From assembly GCA_028718525.1 (NCBI GenBank), contig JAQULP010000014.1:1-64000 (forward strand): a stretch of DNA of 64,000 bases, read 5' to 3'. The stretch is from Sulfuricurvum sp. (lineage in GTDB: Bacteria > Campylobacterota > Campylobacteria > Campylobacterales > Sulfurimonadaceae). Position numbers and translations under genes: made by a program. Below are positions 49,220-59,744 of the stretch, one piece after another (within the stretch, counting starts at the first letter, position 1; every line of letters begins with the position of its first letter). The notes under the pieces are model-generated. The model ran no database searches. It was not told where the DNA came from and saw only the letters and a program-made list of their open reading frames with translations.

Positions 49220-49225
49220 TATAAT
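49220..49225 (+). promoter_or_regulatory. -10 box upstream of purM
   Basis: TTCGTTATAATAGCC contains TATAAT about 29 bases ahead of the purM ATG at 49254; AAGGTGAGGA follows as ribosome-binding site. No purine riboswitch-like structure is visible in this short leader. Confidence 0.5.
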
Positions 49226-49253
49226 AGCCTCACTATTTAAGGTGAGGAATCCC

Positions 49254-50249
49254 ATGAGCCAAATCAGTTATAAAGATGCCGGTGTCGATATCGATGCGGG
49301 TAACAGTTTCGTCGAAAACATTAAACCACTCGTTAAATCGACTGCAATACCCGGTGTTTTAGGTGGGATCGGCTCTTTTGCCGGTGCGTTTGAACTCCCG
49401 ACAGGTTACCGTGAACCGGTCATGCTCGCGGCAACAGACGGGGTCGGAACCAAACTTAAACTTGCCATCGATTCGGGTATTCATAATACGGTCGGGATTG
49501 ATTTGGTTGCGATGTGCGTGAATGATTTGATCTGTAATTTCGGAACTCCATCGTTCTTCCTCGATTATTATGCAACGGGGAAACTTGATGTGACAGCGGC
49601 TACTGCGGTAGTAAGCGGTATTGCGGAAGGGTGCCGTCAGGCCGAATGTGCCCTTATCGGTGGAGAAACGGCGGAAATGCCGGGAATGTACCATAGCGAT
49701 GATTACGATTTAGCAGGATTTGCCGTCGGTATCGGTGAAAAAAGCGAGCTTGACCGTAGCGATAAAGTGCAAGCCGGTGATATCCTTATTGCATTGCCAA
49801 GTTCAGGGCTCCACTCTAACGGATTCTCTTTGGCACGTAAAGTTCTGTTTGAAAAAATGGGGATGAAGTTTGAAGATGAATTTGAAGGTAAGCCTCTTAT
49901 CGAAACTCTTTTGACTCCGACACGCATTTACGTCAAAACGTTCAAAGCACTCAAAGATAAAATTCAGGCACTTGCCCATATCACCGGCGGGGGAATCGTT
50001 GAAAATTTCCCTCGTGTTCTTCCTGAGGGGCTACGTGCCGTCATCACGGAATCATCAATCCGTGTATTACCTATTTTTGAACTCATCGGCAAACACGTTG
50101 AACGCCATGAGATGTTTCGTGCTTTCAATATGGGGGTCGGAATGATTCTTGTCGTCAAAGAAGAGGATGTTGCGGATGTATTAGCCGAAACGGACGGCTA
50201 TATTATCGGACATCTTGAAGCAGGCCAACGGGAAGCGGTTTTAGTCTAA
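49254..50249 (+). CDS. purM: phosphoribosylformylglycinamidine cyclo-ligase (AIR synthase)
   Basis: Fifth step of purine synthesis, ATP-dependent ring closure of FGAM to AIR. ATG 49254 is chosen over GTG 49242 because AAGGTGAGGA is spaced 5 bases from it and [17 protein letters not shown] matches the family start. Motifs: [51 protein letters not shown] and [16 protein letters not shown]. 331 residues, complete. Stands alone. Confidence 0.98.
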   Translation: MSQISYKDAGVDIDAGNSFVENIKPLVKSTAIPGVLGGIGSFAGAFELPTGYREPVMLAATDGVGTKLKLAIDSGIHNTVGIDLVAMCVNDLICNFGTPSFFLDYYATGKLDVTAATAVVSGIAEGCRQAECALIGGETAEMPGMYHSDDYDLAGFAVGIGEKSELDRSDKVQAGDILIALPSSGLHSNGFSLARKVLFEKMGMKFEDEFEGKPLIETLLTPTRIYVKTFKALKDKIQALAHITGGGIVENFPRVLPEGLRAVITESSIRVLPIFELIGKHVERHEMFRAFNMGVGMILVVKEEDVADVLAETDGYIIGHLEAGQREAVLV

Positions 50250-50330
50250 TTTTCCCCTTTTCTATTGTATTAAGACGCTTTCTCTACTTTTTATACTATC
50301 ATATTCATTCATTTTCCTTAAGGAGATCGA

Positions 50331-50774
50331 ATGAATGTGAAACTTACCTCCTCCATTATCATTGCTGCGGCTATCGGAATCCAATTTATCCCCTATGGTA
50401 AAGACCACACCAATCCCCCGGTTATGAGCGAACCGCAATGGGATTCTTCCCGCACGGAAGAGCTTTTTAGTCGAGCCTGTGCGGATTGTCATTCCAATAT
50501 GACTAAATATCCATGGTATAGCCATATCGCACCTATTTCGTGGCTTGTTATGCACGACATTGAAGAAGGTCGCGAACATTTGAACGTTTCCCTGCTAGGT
50601 ATCCAAAAGAAAAATGAAGTGAAGGATGCTGCCGAAGAAGTAAAAGATGGAGAAATGCCGATACTGCCTTACCTTATTGCCCATCCTGAAGCAAGATTAT
50701 CCGATACTGAAAAAAAAGAGTTGATTAGCGGATTGGAAAATACTTTCGGAAAAAAAGAAGAGGAAGAGAAATAA
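50331..50774 (+). CDS. haem-binding-domain (cytochrome c-like) protein
   Basis: A 147-residue exported protein with an N-terminal hydrophobic segment (LTSSIIIAAAIGIQFIPYG) and one haem-attachment motif CADCH in SRACADCHSNMTKYPWYSHIAPISW, typical of the haem-binding (Haem_bd, PF14376) family. The KYPWYSxIAP part is the family hallmark. The C terminus is charged (KKEEEEK). A TATACT box (50292-50297) precedes it. Its neighbour on the opposite strand is ccoG, a copper-related oxidase assembly factor, so a role in respiration or haem handling is possible but unproven. Confidence 0.85.
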   Translation: MNVKLTSSIIIAAAIGIQFIPYGKDHTNPPVMSEPQWDSSRTEELFSRACADCHSNMTKYPWYSHIAPISWLVMHDIEEGREHLNVSLLGIQKKNEVKDAAEEVKDGEMPILPYLIAHPEARLSDTEKKELISGLENTFGKKEEEEK

Positions 50775-50807
50775 AGAGATGCGAAACGGGGAAAACCCCG
50801 CTTCCTT

Positions 50808-52247
50808 TTATTTTAACATATCTGCTCTTGGGAAAGTAAAGGTGGACTGACGCGTAACCGCTACTTTCTCTTTTGCATCGACGGCATATGCGTTGATTGT
50901 TATCGGAATAACGGTATCTTTACGATCGTCATTCACCAGCATCTCGTCTGTGTACAAAACAATAACTTTTTTCTTAACAACACCCGGTTTGACTTTAAAC
51001 GGTTTCTCCGGTTGAGCAATTTTAATTTTTCCTTCCATTCCCGCCGGTGCTACAACATCAAAGTAATATTCATGATCTTCATTGAGCGTATTTTGCAATA
51101 GGAACGTATAGGCATTGTCCACTTGTACTTTTCCGGCATCATTTGTTGTAATGGAATACAACCGGTTCTCTTTATTGATATTGAGAAGCATGTATTCTTT
51201 TTTGCTGCCCATCATTCCCAAAATAATACTGACAATAATTAAAATACCGATGTATCCCAAAATTTTCGGACGGAAATAATGGGTTTTCCCTTTCATGTAC
51301 AATGTTTCTTTTTCACTTGACCATTCCACCAATGAAGGTTTCCCGAGTTTCCCCATCACTTCGGTACAGGCATCGACGCATTCAAGACAGTTAATACACT
51401 CAAGCTGTAGACCTTTACGGATATCGATATGGGTCGGACAGACGGTTACACAGCTCTCGCAGGTCGTACATTCGGCATTGCTATTGACCGCAAGGAGATC
51501 TTTTTGTTTTGTAAAAATTTTCTCTTTATTTTCATCATAAATATCCCCTCCGCGGTTCGGATTATAAATTGCCATAACCGTGTCGTCATCATATAAAACC
51601 GATTGAATACGTGAGTAGGGACACACATAAACACAAAAATTCTCTTGTAGAAAAATAACGTCATAGACCAAAAAGGCAACAATGCCAAGAATGGATCCAA
51701 TAAGTACCGTATGTTCCATAGGATTTTGTATGTAAGCCAAAAAATCTTCCGGCGGTACAAAAAACCACATCAAATCGGCTGCCGCGATAAAAGAAAGGAG
51801 AGTCCATAACAAAATCGCCGCTAAACGCTTGATCTTATTCTCCGCTTTAGAATAATCCGGTTCTTGTTGCTTGTTTTTAATCCGTTTACGAAGCCCTAAA
51901 AGTTTTGTCTCGATTAAATCGCGGTATACCACACGAAAAATAGTCTGTGGGCACATCCATCCGCAGAAAACACGCCCTCCCAATACGGTAATTCCGAAAA
52001 TACCGATAAAAAGGATCATTAGTAGAAACGGCATCAAGTAAAGCTCTTGCATATCAAATTGAACAAACATCAGATGAAGTTTGAGCTTATCAAAGCTTAG
52101 CAAGAAGAGATGGTTTCCATCCACTGTAATCCAAGGAACCACTAAAGCGAATATGGTCACCAGGCCATAAAACCAATACCGTTTAATCCGCCATGGAGTC
52201 CACCCGGACAAATACTCTTTCCCTTTTTCCATTACCGTTTCACTCAT
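50808..52247 (-). CDS. ccoG: cbb3-type oxidase accessory protein CcoG/FixG
   Basis: An inner-membrane ferredoxin-like protein needed to reduce copper for assembly of cbb3 oxidase. Five hydrophobic segments occur in the N-terminal half (GRVFCGWMCPQTIFR is the family signature). Two [4Fe-4S] motifs follow: CTTCESCVTVCPTHIDIRKG and CINCLECVDAC. A C-terminal periplasmic Ig-like domain (about 355-479) ends the protein. The cbb3 subunit genes ccoNOQP are not in the window. Its start overlaps the recombinase-like gene by 4 bases (ATGA), so both are co-translated. Confidence 0.97.
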   Translation of the reverse strand: MSETVMEKGKEYLSGWTPWRIKRYWFYGLVTIFALVVPWITVDGNHLFLLSFDKLKLHLMFVQFDMQELYLMPFLLMILFIGIFGITVLGGRVFCGWMCPQTIFRVVYRDLIETKLLGLRKRIKNKQQEPDYSKAENKIKRLAAILLWTLLSFIAAADLMWFFVPPEDFLAYIQNPMEHTVLIGSILGIVAFLVYDVIFLQENFCVYVCPYSRIQSVLYDDDTVMAIYNPNRGGDIYDENKEKIFTKQKDLLAVNSNAECTTCESCVTVCPTHIDIRKGLQLECINCLECVDACTEVMGKLGKPSLVEWSSEKETLYMKGKTHYFRPKILGYIGILIIVSIILGMMGSKKEYMLLNINKENRLYSITTNDAGKVQVDNAYTFLLQNTLNEDHEYYFDVVAPAGMEGKIKIAQPEKPFKVKPGVVKKKVIVLYTDEMLVNDDRKDTVIPITINAYAVDAKEKVAVTRQSTFTFPRADMLK

Positions 52248-52906
52248 AATTCTTCCTTCGAATTTACTTCAATATTCGGGCATCGGATCGTACCGATAAC
52301 CATTGCTTCAGCATCCACATCATTTCCGATACCGATTACTCCGCTGACAACCTCTTTAAGTTCACGTGACTCGATATAGTCTTTTAATGAACTCCGGCTG
52401 ACCCCCAAAACACGTGCAATCTCACTCACACTTTTCCGTTTTTTGAGTAAATCAAGAATCTCTTCCAAATAAATATCAAATTTAGAAGATGATTTTGAAC
52501 CGCGAGGGCGTCCAATCCCTTTTTTAGCATCGTCTTGCAAAACTTGGCGAAGTTGGTCGATTAAACCCAAAACCACCATTGTATCACTTTTACGATCTAT
52601 CACTACACCGGATTTAACGAAATGGATCGTATTCCCATTTTTGAGCAGACAGCTGAACATTTGCACCAAATCTTCAATGCAATTACTAAGGGTCCATGTA
52701 TCATAAACAATTAATGTATCATCATTTAAAGATCGAAAAAAACGAACGACTTCATGACGATCAACCAACCGTTTATTTTGTGATGTCTGATCCACCAACT
52801 CTTCGTGAATCGTAATCTTTTTTTGGTCGGCATATCCGTTAATTAATTTAAGCTGTTCATAAACACCGTCAAAATCTTTATCCGGGCGGATATAACTAAC
52901 AGTCAT
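52244..52906 (-). CDS. serine-recombinase-like DNA-binding protein without catalytic residues
   Basis: A 220-residue protein with the outline of a resolvase/invertase N-terminal domain (beta-alpha fold, VVRFFRSLNDDTLIVYDTWTLS, EDLVQMFSCLLKNGNTIHFV) and a C-terminal helix-turn-helix (VSEIARVLGVSRSSLKDYI) after a GRPRGSK hook. The catalytic Ser of YxRVS is absent (SYIRPDKDF) and the active-site Arg segment DRLxRS reads DTWTLSN. It therefore is probably a repurposed regulator and not an active recombinase. It overlaps ccoG by 4 bases; its upstream region has an inverted repeat. Probably controls ccoG or oxidase genes; this is inference. Confidence 0.8.
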   Translation of the reverse strand: MTVSYIRPDKDFDGVYEQLKLINGYADQKKITIHEELVDQTSQNKRLVDRHEVVRFFRSLNDDTLIVYDTWTLSNCIEDLVQMFSCLLKNGNTIHFVKSGVVIDRKSDTMVVLGLIDQLRQVLQDDAKKGIGRPRGSKSSSKFDIYLEEILDLLKKRKSVSEIARVLGVSRSSLKDYIESRELKEVVSGVIGIGNDVDAEAMVIGTIRCPNIEVNSKEEL

Positions 52907-52939
52907 TGTATGCTTAAATCCTTTATATACTTTAGTTTA

Positions 52940-52965
52940 ATCGTCATATTATCAAATTTGACGAT
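52940..52965. promoter_or_regulatory. inverted repeat, possible operator of the recombinase-like gene
   Basis: ATCGTCA TATTATCAAATT TGACGAT: perfect 7-bp arms with a 12-base spacer, about 35-60 bases upstream of the recombinase-like start and between it and murB. It shares GTCATATTAT with the sequence in front of recA (55234-55243). Confidence 0.45.
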
Positions 52966-52980
52966 CAAAGTCAATATATA

Positions 52981-53781
52981 TTATTGTTTTTTCGTCACAT
53001 TTTTCTGATCAATAATGACAACCTCACATTGCAACTCGATGCCAAATTCATTCACAACCCTCTTTTGCGCTTCATGGATTAGACTCAAAGCCTCGTCATA
53101 CGTTCCACCGCCGTAATTGACAAGAAAATTTGCGTGGACTTCACTAAATGCCATTGCTCCGTTTCGGATCCCTTTTAGACCGACCGCCTCAATCAGCCTT
53201 CCGGCGTAATCTCCAGGCGGATTTTTAAAACAGCTGCCGGCACTGGGATCACTCGGTTGGTTGGAACGCATTGCGGCAAACATATCATACCGTTCTGACG
53301 AATACCCCGGTATTGCTTCAAAGACTGCTTCAAAAACCACTTCATCAATTGAGGTTTTCCGATATCCGTAAACGATGTCGCTTTTTTGTTTCCAGCCGCT
53401 TGGAGTACGTATGGCGATGAGATGATTAAATATCTCATATTCCTTAAGTCCGGCATTCATTTTAATCATGCCGCCAAGCGTTCCGGGAAGCTTTGATAAA
53501 TATTCAAAATGGGCAATGTCGTTTTTTTTACAAAATGAGACAACCCGTCCACCGGGGGTAGCCGCACCGATATGAAGGCCATCTTCTTCTAAACGGATAA
53601 AATCATACATTTTTGATAAGATCATTAGCGGCGGCGGAGCAGGAGAAACAAGGACATTGTTCGCACTGCCGATAATCATGCGTCCATCAGGTATTATGTC
53701 GTTTTCAATCAATGCGACCTCTACGACCGGGCCTATGCGGATAGAACTGAATTTTGAAAAATCGATTGTTTTTGTATTCAT
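52981..53781 (-). CDS. murB: UDP-N-acetylmuramate dehydrogenase
   Basis: Reduces UDP-GlcNAc-enolpyruvate in peptidoglycan precursor synthesis with FAD and NADPH. 266 residues, type II-like shorter form. FSSIRIGP, LPGTLGGMIKMNAG and RSNQPSDPSAGSCFKNPPGDYAGRLIE (catalytic Ser/Cys loop) are clear, with AGxLIE-like and EVHANFLVN motifs. The start overlaps the fliQ stop by 4 bases; murB next to fliQ is also seen in Campylobacter. Confidence 0.96.
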   Translation of the reverse strand: MNTKTIDFSKFSSIRIGPVVEVALIENDIIPDGRMIIGSANNVLVSPAPPPLMILSKMYDFIRLEEDGLHIGAATPGGRVVSFCKKNDIAHFEYLSKLPGTLGGMIKMNAGLKEYEIFNHLIAIRTPSGWKQKSDIVYGYRKTSIDEVVFEAVFEAIPGYSSERYDMFAAMRSNQPSDPSAGSCFKNPPGDYAGRLIEAVGLKGIRNGAMAFSEVHANFLVNYGGGTYDEALSLIHEAQKRVVNEFGIELQCEVVIIDQKNVTKKQ

Positions 53782-54047
53782 TGCATAAAGGTCGGAATCA
53801 TATTAAACATACGAATGGTGAAATCCTGCATTTCATTCATCATCCAAGGCATTGTCAAAATGATAACCACAACAATGCCGATAATTTTTGGAATGAAACT
53901 CAAAGTCATCTCATTGATCTGAGTGGTCGCCTGAAAAATGCTCACAGCCAGTCCCAAGAACATTCCGACCAGGAGTGCGGGCAGAGAGAGGATCAACGCT
54001 ATTTTAAATGTCTCTATCCCCAATCCGATTAATTCTTCTTGCATCAT
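53778..54047 (-). CDS. fliQ: flagellar export apparatus protein FliQ
   Basis: An 89-residue protein with two membrane helices (FKIALILSLPALLVGMFLGL and IIGIVVVIILTMPWMM) and the conserved ATTQINEMTLSFIPK. FliQ is part of the FliPQR export gate of the flagellar type III system. It indicates that the organism makes flagella, giving a motility context for chemosensory genes. Coupled to murB. Confidence 0.97.
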   Translation of the reverse strand: MMQEELIGLGIETFKIALILSLPALLVGMFLGLAVSIFQATTQINEMTLSFIPKIIGIVVVIILTMPWMMNEMQDFTIRMFNMIPTFMQ

Positions 54048-54163
54048 CGTAAAGTCCTTATAACGAACAGATATTTTTCAATGGCCGAACCACCATAAAC
54101 TTCTTTTCATACGAAAAAAAAACAATGCGTATAAAAATTGTTACAGTGGAAAGAACTCCCATA

Positions 54164-55027
54164 TTAACTGTACCTAAGTTCAGAATACTCAAGCGGTATC
54201 ATAAAATCTCTCGAGTGGATATGCTGTTCAAAGAAACCATGGTTATAGCCGATTTCAAAAAGTTTATCTATGGCGCGATACTGGGTATCGTTTAACGTTA
54301 TTGACTCATCGTTTGCATACAGTTCAAGGTATTTTTCCAAGGTCGGTGCATCTATTCGTACCAAAGAGCGTTCCATTAACATCCGGGAGAGACGTTCTTT
54401 ATGATCCCGCGCGATCTGTACCGCTTTGGTTAAAAGGTTTTCATACTCTATAGCTGATGTCAGAGGCAATGATCTTCGTATCGCCATACCTCCAAGCGGG
54501 AGCGGAAGTTCACCTCCGGACAATTCGCACCAGACATCCCAAAGTTCCCGTTCGACTTCCAATGAGTCGTCATATCCCAAAATGGATTCGTGGATCAATA
54601 CACCCGCATCGACAATACCGTCCAAGACTGCCTGCTCGATCTCTAAAAAATTCATATACACAATTTTAGCATCCGGATATGCTACTTTGAAAAGCAATGC
54701 ATTCGTTGTAAATTTTCCGCTGAGAGCCACTTTGAACCGTTTTTTTAAGACGGTCTCTTTTTTTCGGATCAGCTTAGGGCCATAGCCCTGGCCAAAACTG
54801 ACAGCGGTTCGCAAAAGGGCATAGTCATTCCGGATATGGGGATAAAGTCCGAAGCTGATTGCCGTTATATCGTATGTCCCTTTGAGCGCTTCCGTATTTA
54901 ACGTCTCGATGTCCAATGCGATATTTTCGAATCGAGTATTCTCTTTGCTTACCCAACCGAATTTAATGGCGTAATACATAAATATATCATCCGCATCGGG
55001 AGAGTGGGCTATCACCATGTTTTTCAC
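54164..55027 (-). CDS. mqnD: futalosine-pathway menaquinone enzyme, MqnD-type
   Basis: A 287-residue solute-binding-fold enzyme starting with IAHSPDADDIFMYYAI, the MqnD hallmark. MqnD cleaves cyclic dehypoxanthine futalosine to 1,4-dihydroxy-6-naphthoate. Other family patterns: SFGLYPHIRNDYALLRTAVSFG, GVLIHES and LPLGGMAIRRSL. The sister enzyme MqnA shares the fold, but the SPDADD start and ILGY region fit MqnD. Menaquinone by this route is standard in Campylobacterota. Monocistronic by spacing. Confidence 0.88.
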   Translation of the reverse strand: MKNMVIAHSPDADDIFMYYAIKFGWVSKENTRFENIALDIETLNTEALKGTYDITAISFGLYPHIRNDYALLRTAVSFGQGYGPKLIRKKETVLKKRFKVALSGKFTTNALLFKVAYPDAKIVYMNFLEIEQAVLDGIVDAGVLIHESILGYDDSLEVERELWDVWCELSGGELPLPLGGMAIRRSLPLTSAIEYENLLTKAVQIARDHKERLSRMLMERSLVRIDAPTLEKYLELYANDESITLNDTQYRAIDKLFEIGYNHGFFEQHIHSRDFMIPLEYSELRYS

Positions 55028-55283
55028 TGAAAATCCTAAAAAGTATTCTGTATTAAAAAGGGGATCTTACCTCACTTGGATTCGTCCTGATCCGGTTAGA
55101 ATAAACACCCTTCTTGAGGTTTTGTGGTTCTATCTCAATTAAATTTTAACCAAATAACGCTAAAATATCCCTATTCCATAATGCGAATTATTAATATTTC
55201 AATTTGTCATATTTTTAAAATATATTTCAATTTGTCATATTATGACGCAATTTTAACACTAAATACTCCCAGGAGAGCACCGC
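55028..55283. promoter_or_regulatory. mqnD-recA divergent intergenic region
   Basis: 256 bases, AT-rich. It contains a 20-base direct repeat (55194-55213 and 55222-55241), a palindrome GTCATATTATGAC (55234-55246) and the ribosome-binding site AGGAGAG just before recA. No canonical LexA box was seen, in line with the lack of LexA in most Campylobacterota. Confidence 0.5.
55194..55241 (+). repeat. 20-bp direct repeat upstream of recA
   Basis: ATATTTCAATTTGTCATATT occurs twice without mismatch, 28 bases apart from start to start (8-base spacer). The second copy runs into the palindrome GTCATATTATGAC. The repeat is 40-90 bases before the recA ATG, in or next to the promoter. Confidence 0.9.
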
Positions 55284-57588
<2,305 letters not shown>

Positions 57589-57589
<1 letters not shown>

Positions 57590-57870
57590 TGCAACACAAC
57601 GATCAACTGCTAGAGGAAGAAAAGGAGAGTCTTAGCGAACGCTATTTCGGGCTTCCTACCCATAAATTTCTCCTTGCCCTCGGCGGTGTTCTTATCGTCG
57701 GCATTTATATGGGATTTATTTTTTTCGGGGATAACTCTTTAAGCGTTCTCCTCGATTTGGAAGAGTACCAAGATTTTTTAACCCATGACATTGACCGCCT
57801 TAAAACTGAAAATGCCGCTTTGCAAAAGCAGTATTTTGAGTTTCAAGAGCTAGACGCTGATTCACAGTAA
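57589..57870 (+). CDS. DivIC/FtsB-like septum protein
   Basis: A 93-residue protein with a cytoplasmic start, one membrane helix (FLLALGGVLIVGIYMGFIFFG) and a following coiled coil (LEEYQDFLTHDIDRLKTENAALQKQYFEFQEL). This is the plan of the FtsB/DivIC cell-division proteins, which bridge FtsL and FtsQ. It begins at the last base of the eno stop. In Campylobacterota a gene of this type regularly lies between eno and an AMIN-domain gene. Division role is inferred from topology and order. Confidence 0.8.
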
Positions 57871-57884
57871 TACATCGGGGATTT

Positions 57885-58502
57885 ATGAAACACTCTTTTT
57901 TAATCGCACTCTTTCTTCTCTCCCCCTTAATTGCCCGTGAGAACCCTTTTTTCTCATCCAATGGATTAAAGTCTGAAGCTGTTACCTCTAATGTCCCCGA
58001 CACAAAACCCCCGCTAACCAGTATCAATTATACTTTCCCGAACCAGGCACGCATATTGACTGAGGTGACATTGACGTTTCAAAATTTGGATGGAAGTACC
58101 GAAAAGCATACGATTCCGGTTGATAAAAGCATTGATTGGCATCATCCGATTACCATCTATCAATCCAATACGACATCTGCATCTTCTCCTCTCATTAAAA
58201 ACACGGCATCATCTGCTGATTTTGGGTTTTTACGATTGAATACAAACAATAAACATTTAACCATTGCCACATCCGATAAATTAGTGCGTCATTTCGTTCT
58301 TAGCGGACCTAATCGCATTGTTCTCGATTTTAACCACAATTCCACCTTTAAAACAGAGCGAAAATCTTTAAATTCCGCCCCTTATCTCGATGCAACTATC
58401 GAAAATCATGCTAAATTTTCACGACTCACCATAACCTTGGACGGACGATATCGCTATGCTTTAAAACAAGCCGGTGGCACGATAAGTGTTGTATGTAAAT
58501 AA
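57885..58502 (+). CDS. periplasmic AMIN-domain protein
   Basis: A 205-residue exported protein with signal peptide MKHSFLIALFLLSPLIA. The C-terminal ~100 residues carry an AMIN-type beta domain (HLTIATSDKLVRHFVLSGPNRIVLDFNHN and FSRLTITLDGRYRYALKQ). AMIN domains bind peptidoglycan and localise amidases to septa or serve in secretin assembly. No amidase catalytic part is fused. Co-transcribed with recA-eno-divIC-like genes; a hairpin follows it. Confidence 0.85.
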   Translation: MKHSFLIALFLLSPLIARENPFFSSNGLKSEAVTSNVPDTKPPLTSINYTFPNQARILTEVTLTFQNLDGSTEKHTIPVDKSIDWHHPITIYQSNTTSASSPLIKNTASSADFGFLRLNTNNKHLTIATSDKLVRHFVLSGPNRIVLDFNHNSTFKTERKSLNSAPYLDATIENHAKFSRLTITLDGRYRYALKQAGGTISVVCK

Positions 58503-58542
58503 TGCGGAAGACGTAAGAATAGATATTTAAGAAAAAGAAGGA

Positions 58543-58562
58543 TTTCTCCCCGCAGGGAGAAA
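58543..58562 (-). terminator. terminator hairpin for tpx
   Basis: Stem TTTCTCCC / GGGAGAAA with loop CGCA, 7 bases after the tpx stop; on the minus strand it is followed by TCCTTCTTTTTCTT, T-rich as expected of an intrinsic terminator. It may also end plus-strand transcription from the AMIN gene. Confidence 0.7.
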
Positions 58563-58568
58563 GAGGGA

Positions 58569-59072
58569 TTATTTAACAGCAGCCAATGCAGCGTCGTAAT
58601 TCGGCTCTTCTGTGATTTCAGGAACGATCTCTTTATAAGTAACGATACCTTCTTCATTTACTGCGAAAATTGCACGGCAAGTTACACCCGCAAGTACTGA
58701 ACCGCCAAGCAATACACCGTATGCGTTTGCAAATTCTTTGTTACGGAAATCTGAACATACTGTCAATTTGTCAATACCTTCTGCTTGGCAGAAACGTCCT
58801 GCAGCGAATGGCAAGTCCAAAGATACGATTGTAGCTTTTACACCTTCGATTGAAGCCGCTTTTGCATTGAAGTTACGTGTTTCAGTAGCACAAACACCTG
58901 TGTCAAGAGAAGGAACAACGATAATAAGTTGTTTTACACCTTGTGCTCCACCTACTACTACATCGCCTAGACCAGCTGAATTAACAACAGTTACTTCAGG
59001 AGCTTTGTCTCCAACATTTACTTCGTTTCCGAGAAGTTCTACGTCTGTACCTTTGAATTTAGTCGTTGCCAT
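58569..59072 (-). CDS. tpx: thiol peroxidase (2-Cys peroxiredoxin, Tpx)
   Basis: Reduces lipid and organic hydroperoxides with thioredoxin. 167 residues with peroxidatic Cys in PSLDTGVCATETRNF and resolving Cys in KLTVCSDFR, 34 residues later, as in the Tpx family. Conserved GDKAPEVTVVN start region and Arg in GVTCRAIF. Monocistronic, with its own terminator. Confidence 0.97.
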   Translation of the reverse strand: MATTKFKGTDVELLGNEVNVGDKAPEVTVVNSAGLGDVVVGGAQGVKQLIIVVPSLDTGVCATETRNFNAKAASIEGVKATIVSLDLPFAAGRFCQAEGIDKLTVCSDFRNKEFANAYGVLLGGSVLAGVTCRAIFAVNEEGIVTYKEIVPEITEEPNYDAALAAVK

Positions 59073-59369
59073 GTTGGCTCCTTGTTTTTCTTTTTATTGA
59101 TGTGAGAAGTATATTTTAAATCGGATAATTTGACTCTGAATTATAGAAGAGATGTTTAGCTTTAAGAAATAAATAAGATTATTCCACTTTTCTCGTTCTC
59201 ATCAGAGCCTAATTTATTGCCGTCAGCATCCTATTGTCTATATAGAGCATTTGTAGGATCTAAAAACGCTATGATTTTGAAAAACACTACATTTTTGTCG
59301 TACTTTTATGAAAAATGGAGTGGAATATGATTTGTATTCACATGGATATCTGTATTTAAAGGATATGAC

Positions 59370-59537
59370 ATGTATGAATGCACAATGGTAGAACTTACCG
59401 ATTACAACTTGAATCATCTGGTGAATCATTATGATGAAGACGTACAAGAGATCATTGAATATGCCCAAGAACATGGGGCTATAGCTATGCATGCAGAATA
59501 TGACGGCACAATTTATTGGGATGAGCACCGTAACTAA
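59370..59537 (+). CDS. 55-residue acidic protein, absent from the ORF track
   Basis: ATG 59370 is preceded by AAAGGATATGAC. The product starts MYECTMVELTDYNLNHLVNH and ends GTIYWDEHRN; it is rich in Glu, Asp, His and Tyr and has no membrane segment. The length, ribosome-binding site and amino-acid balance fit a real gene better than the 112-residue minus-strand ORF that covers the same bases. Family unknown; metal binding by the many His/Asp/Glu is possible. Confidence 0.55.
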   Translation: MYECTMVELTDYNLNHLVNHYDEDVQEIIEYAQEHGAIAMHAEYDGTIYWDEHRN

Positions 59538-59599
59538 TATACCCGTCAATCGGTTCATGCAATGACGTATTGTCAATCGGACCGAAGCTCATGGAGATC

Positions 59600-59618
59600 A
59601 TTGAATTTCGTATTCAAT
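59600..59618. repeat. short hairpin downstream of tsaD
   Basis: ATTGAAT TTCGT ATTCAAT, a perfect 7-bp stem with a 5-base loop, in the 207-base gap between the 55-residue gene and tsaD. No T-run; function unclear, maybe a transcription end for either side. Confidence 0.4.
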
Positions 59619-59744
59619 AATCTACTTTCAAAACCGCTTTAAAAAGCAAAGAGCTCAACGGCTCTGACATGCTCCGGAATGAAGAGTCAGACCGCTGATA
59701 CGGGACTCAGCCGTTAGCGTATTAGATCGCTCAAAAGTGCGAAA

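Noticed and set aside
52244-52906. Active resolvase marking a mobile element
   Set aside because: Catalytic Ser and Arg are missing, no inverted repeats or transposase flank it, and it is coupled to the housekeeping gene ccoG.
59238-59576. 112-residue minus-strand ORF
   Set aside because: No ribosome-binding site or known family; it overlaps a better supported plus-strand small gene.
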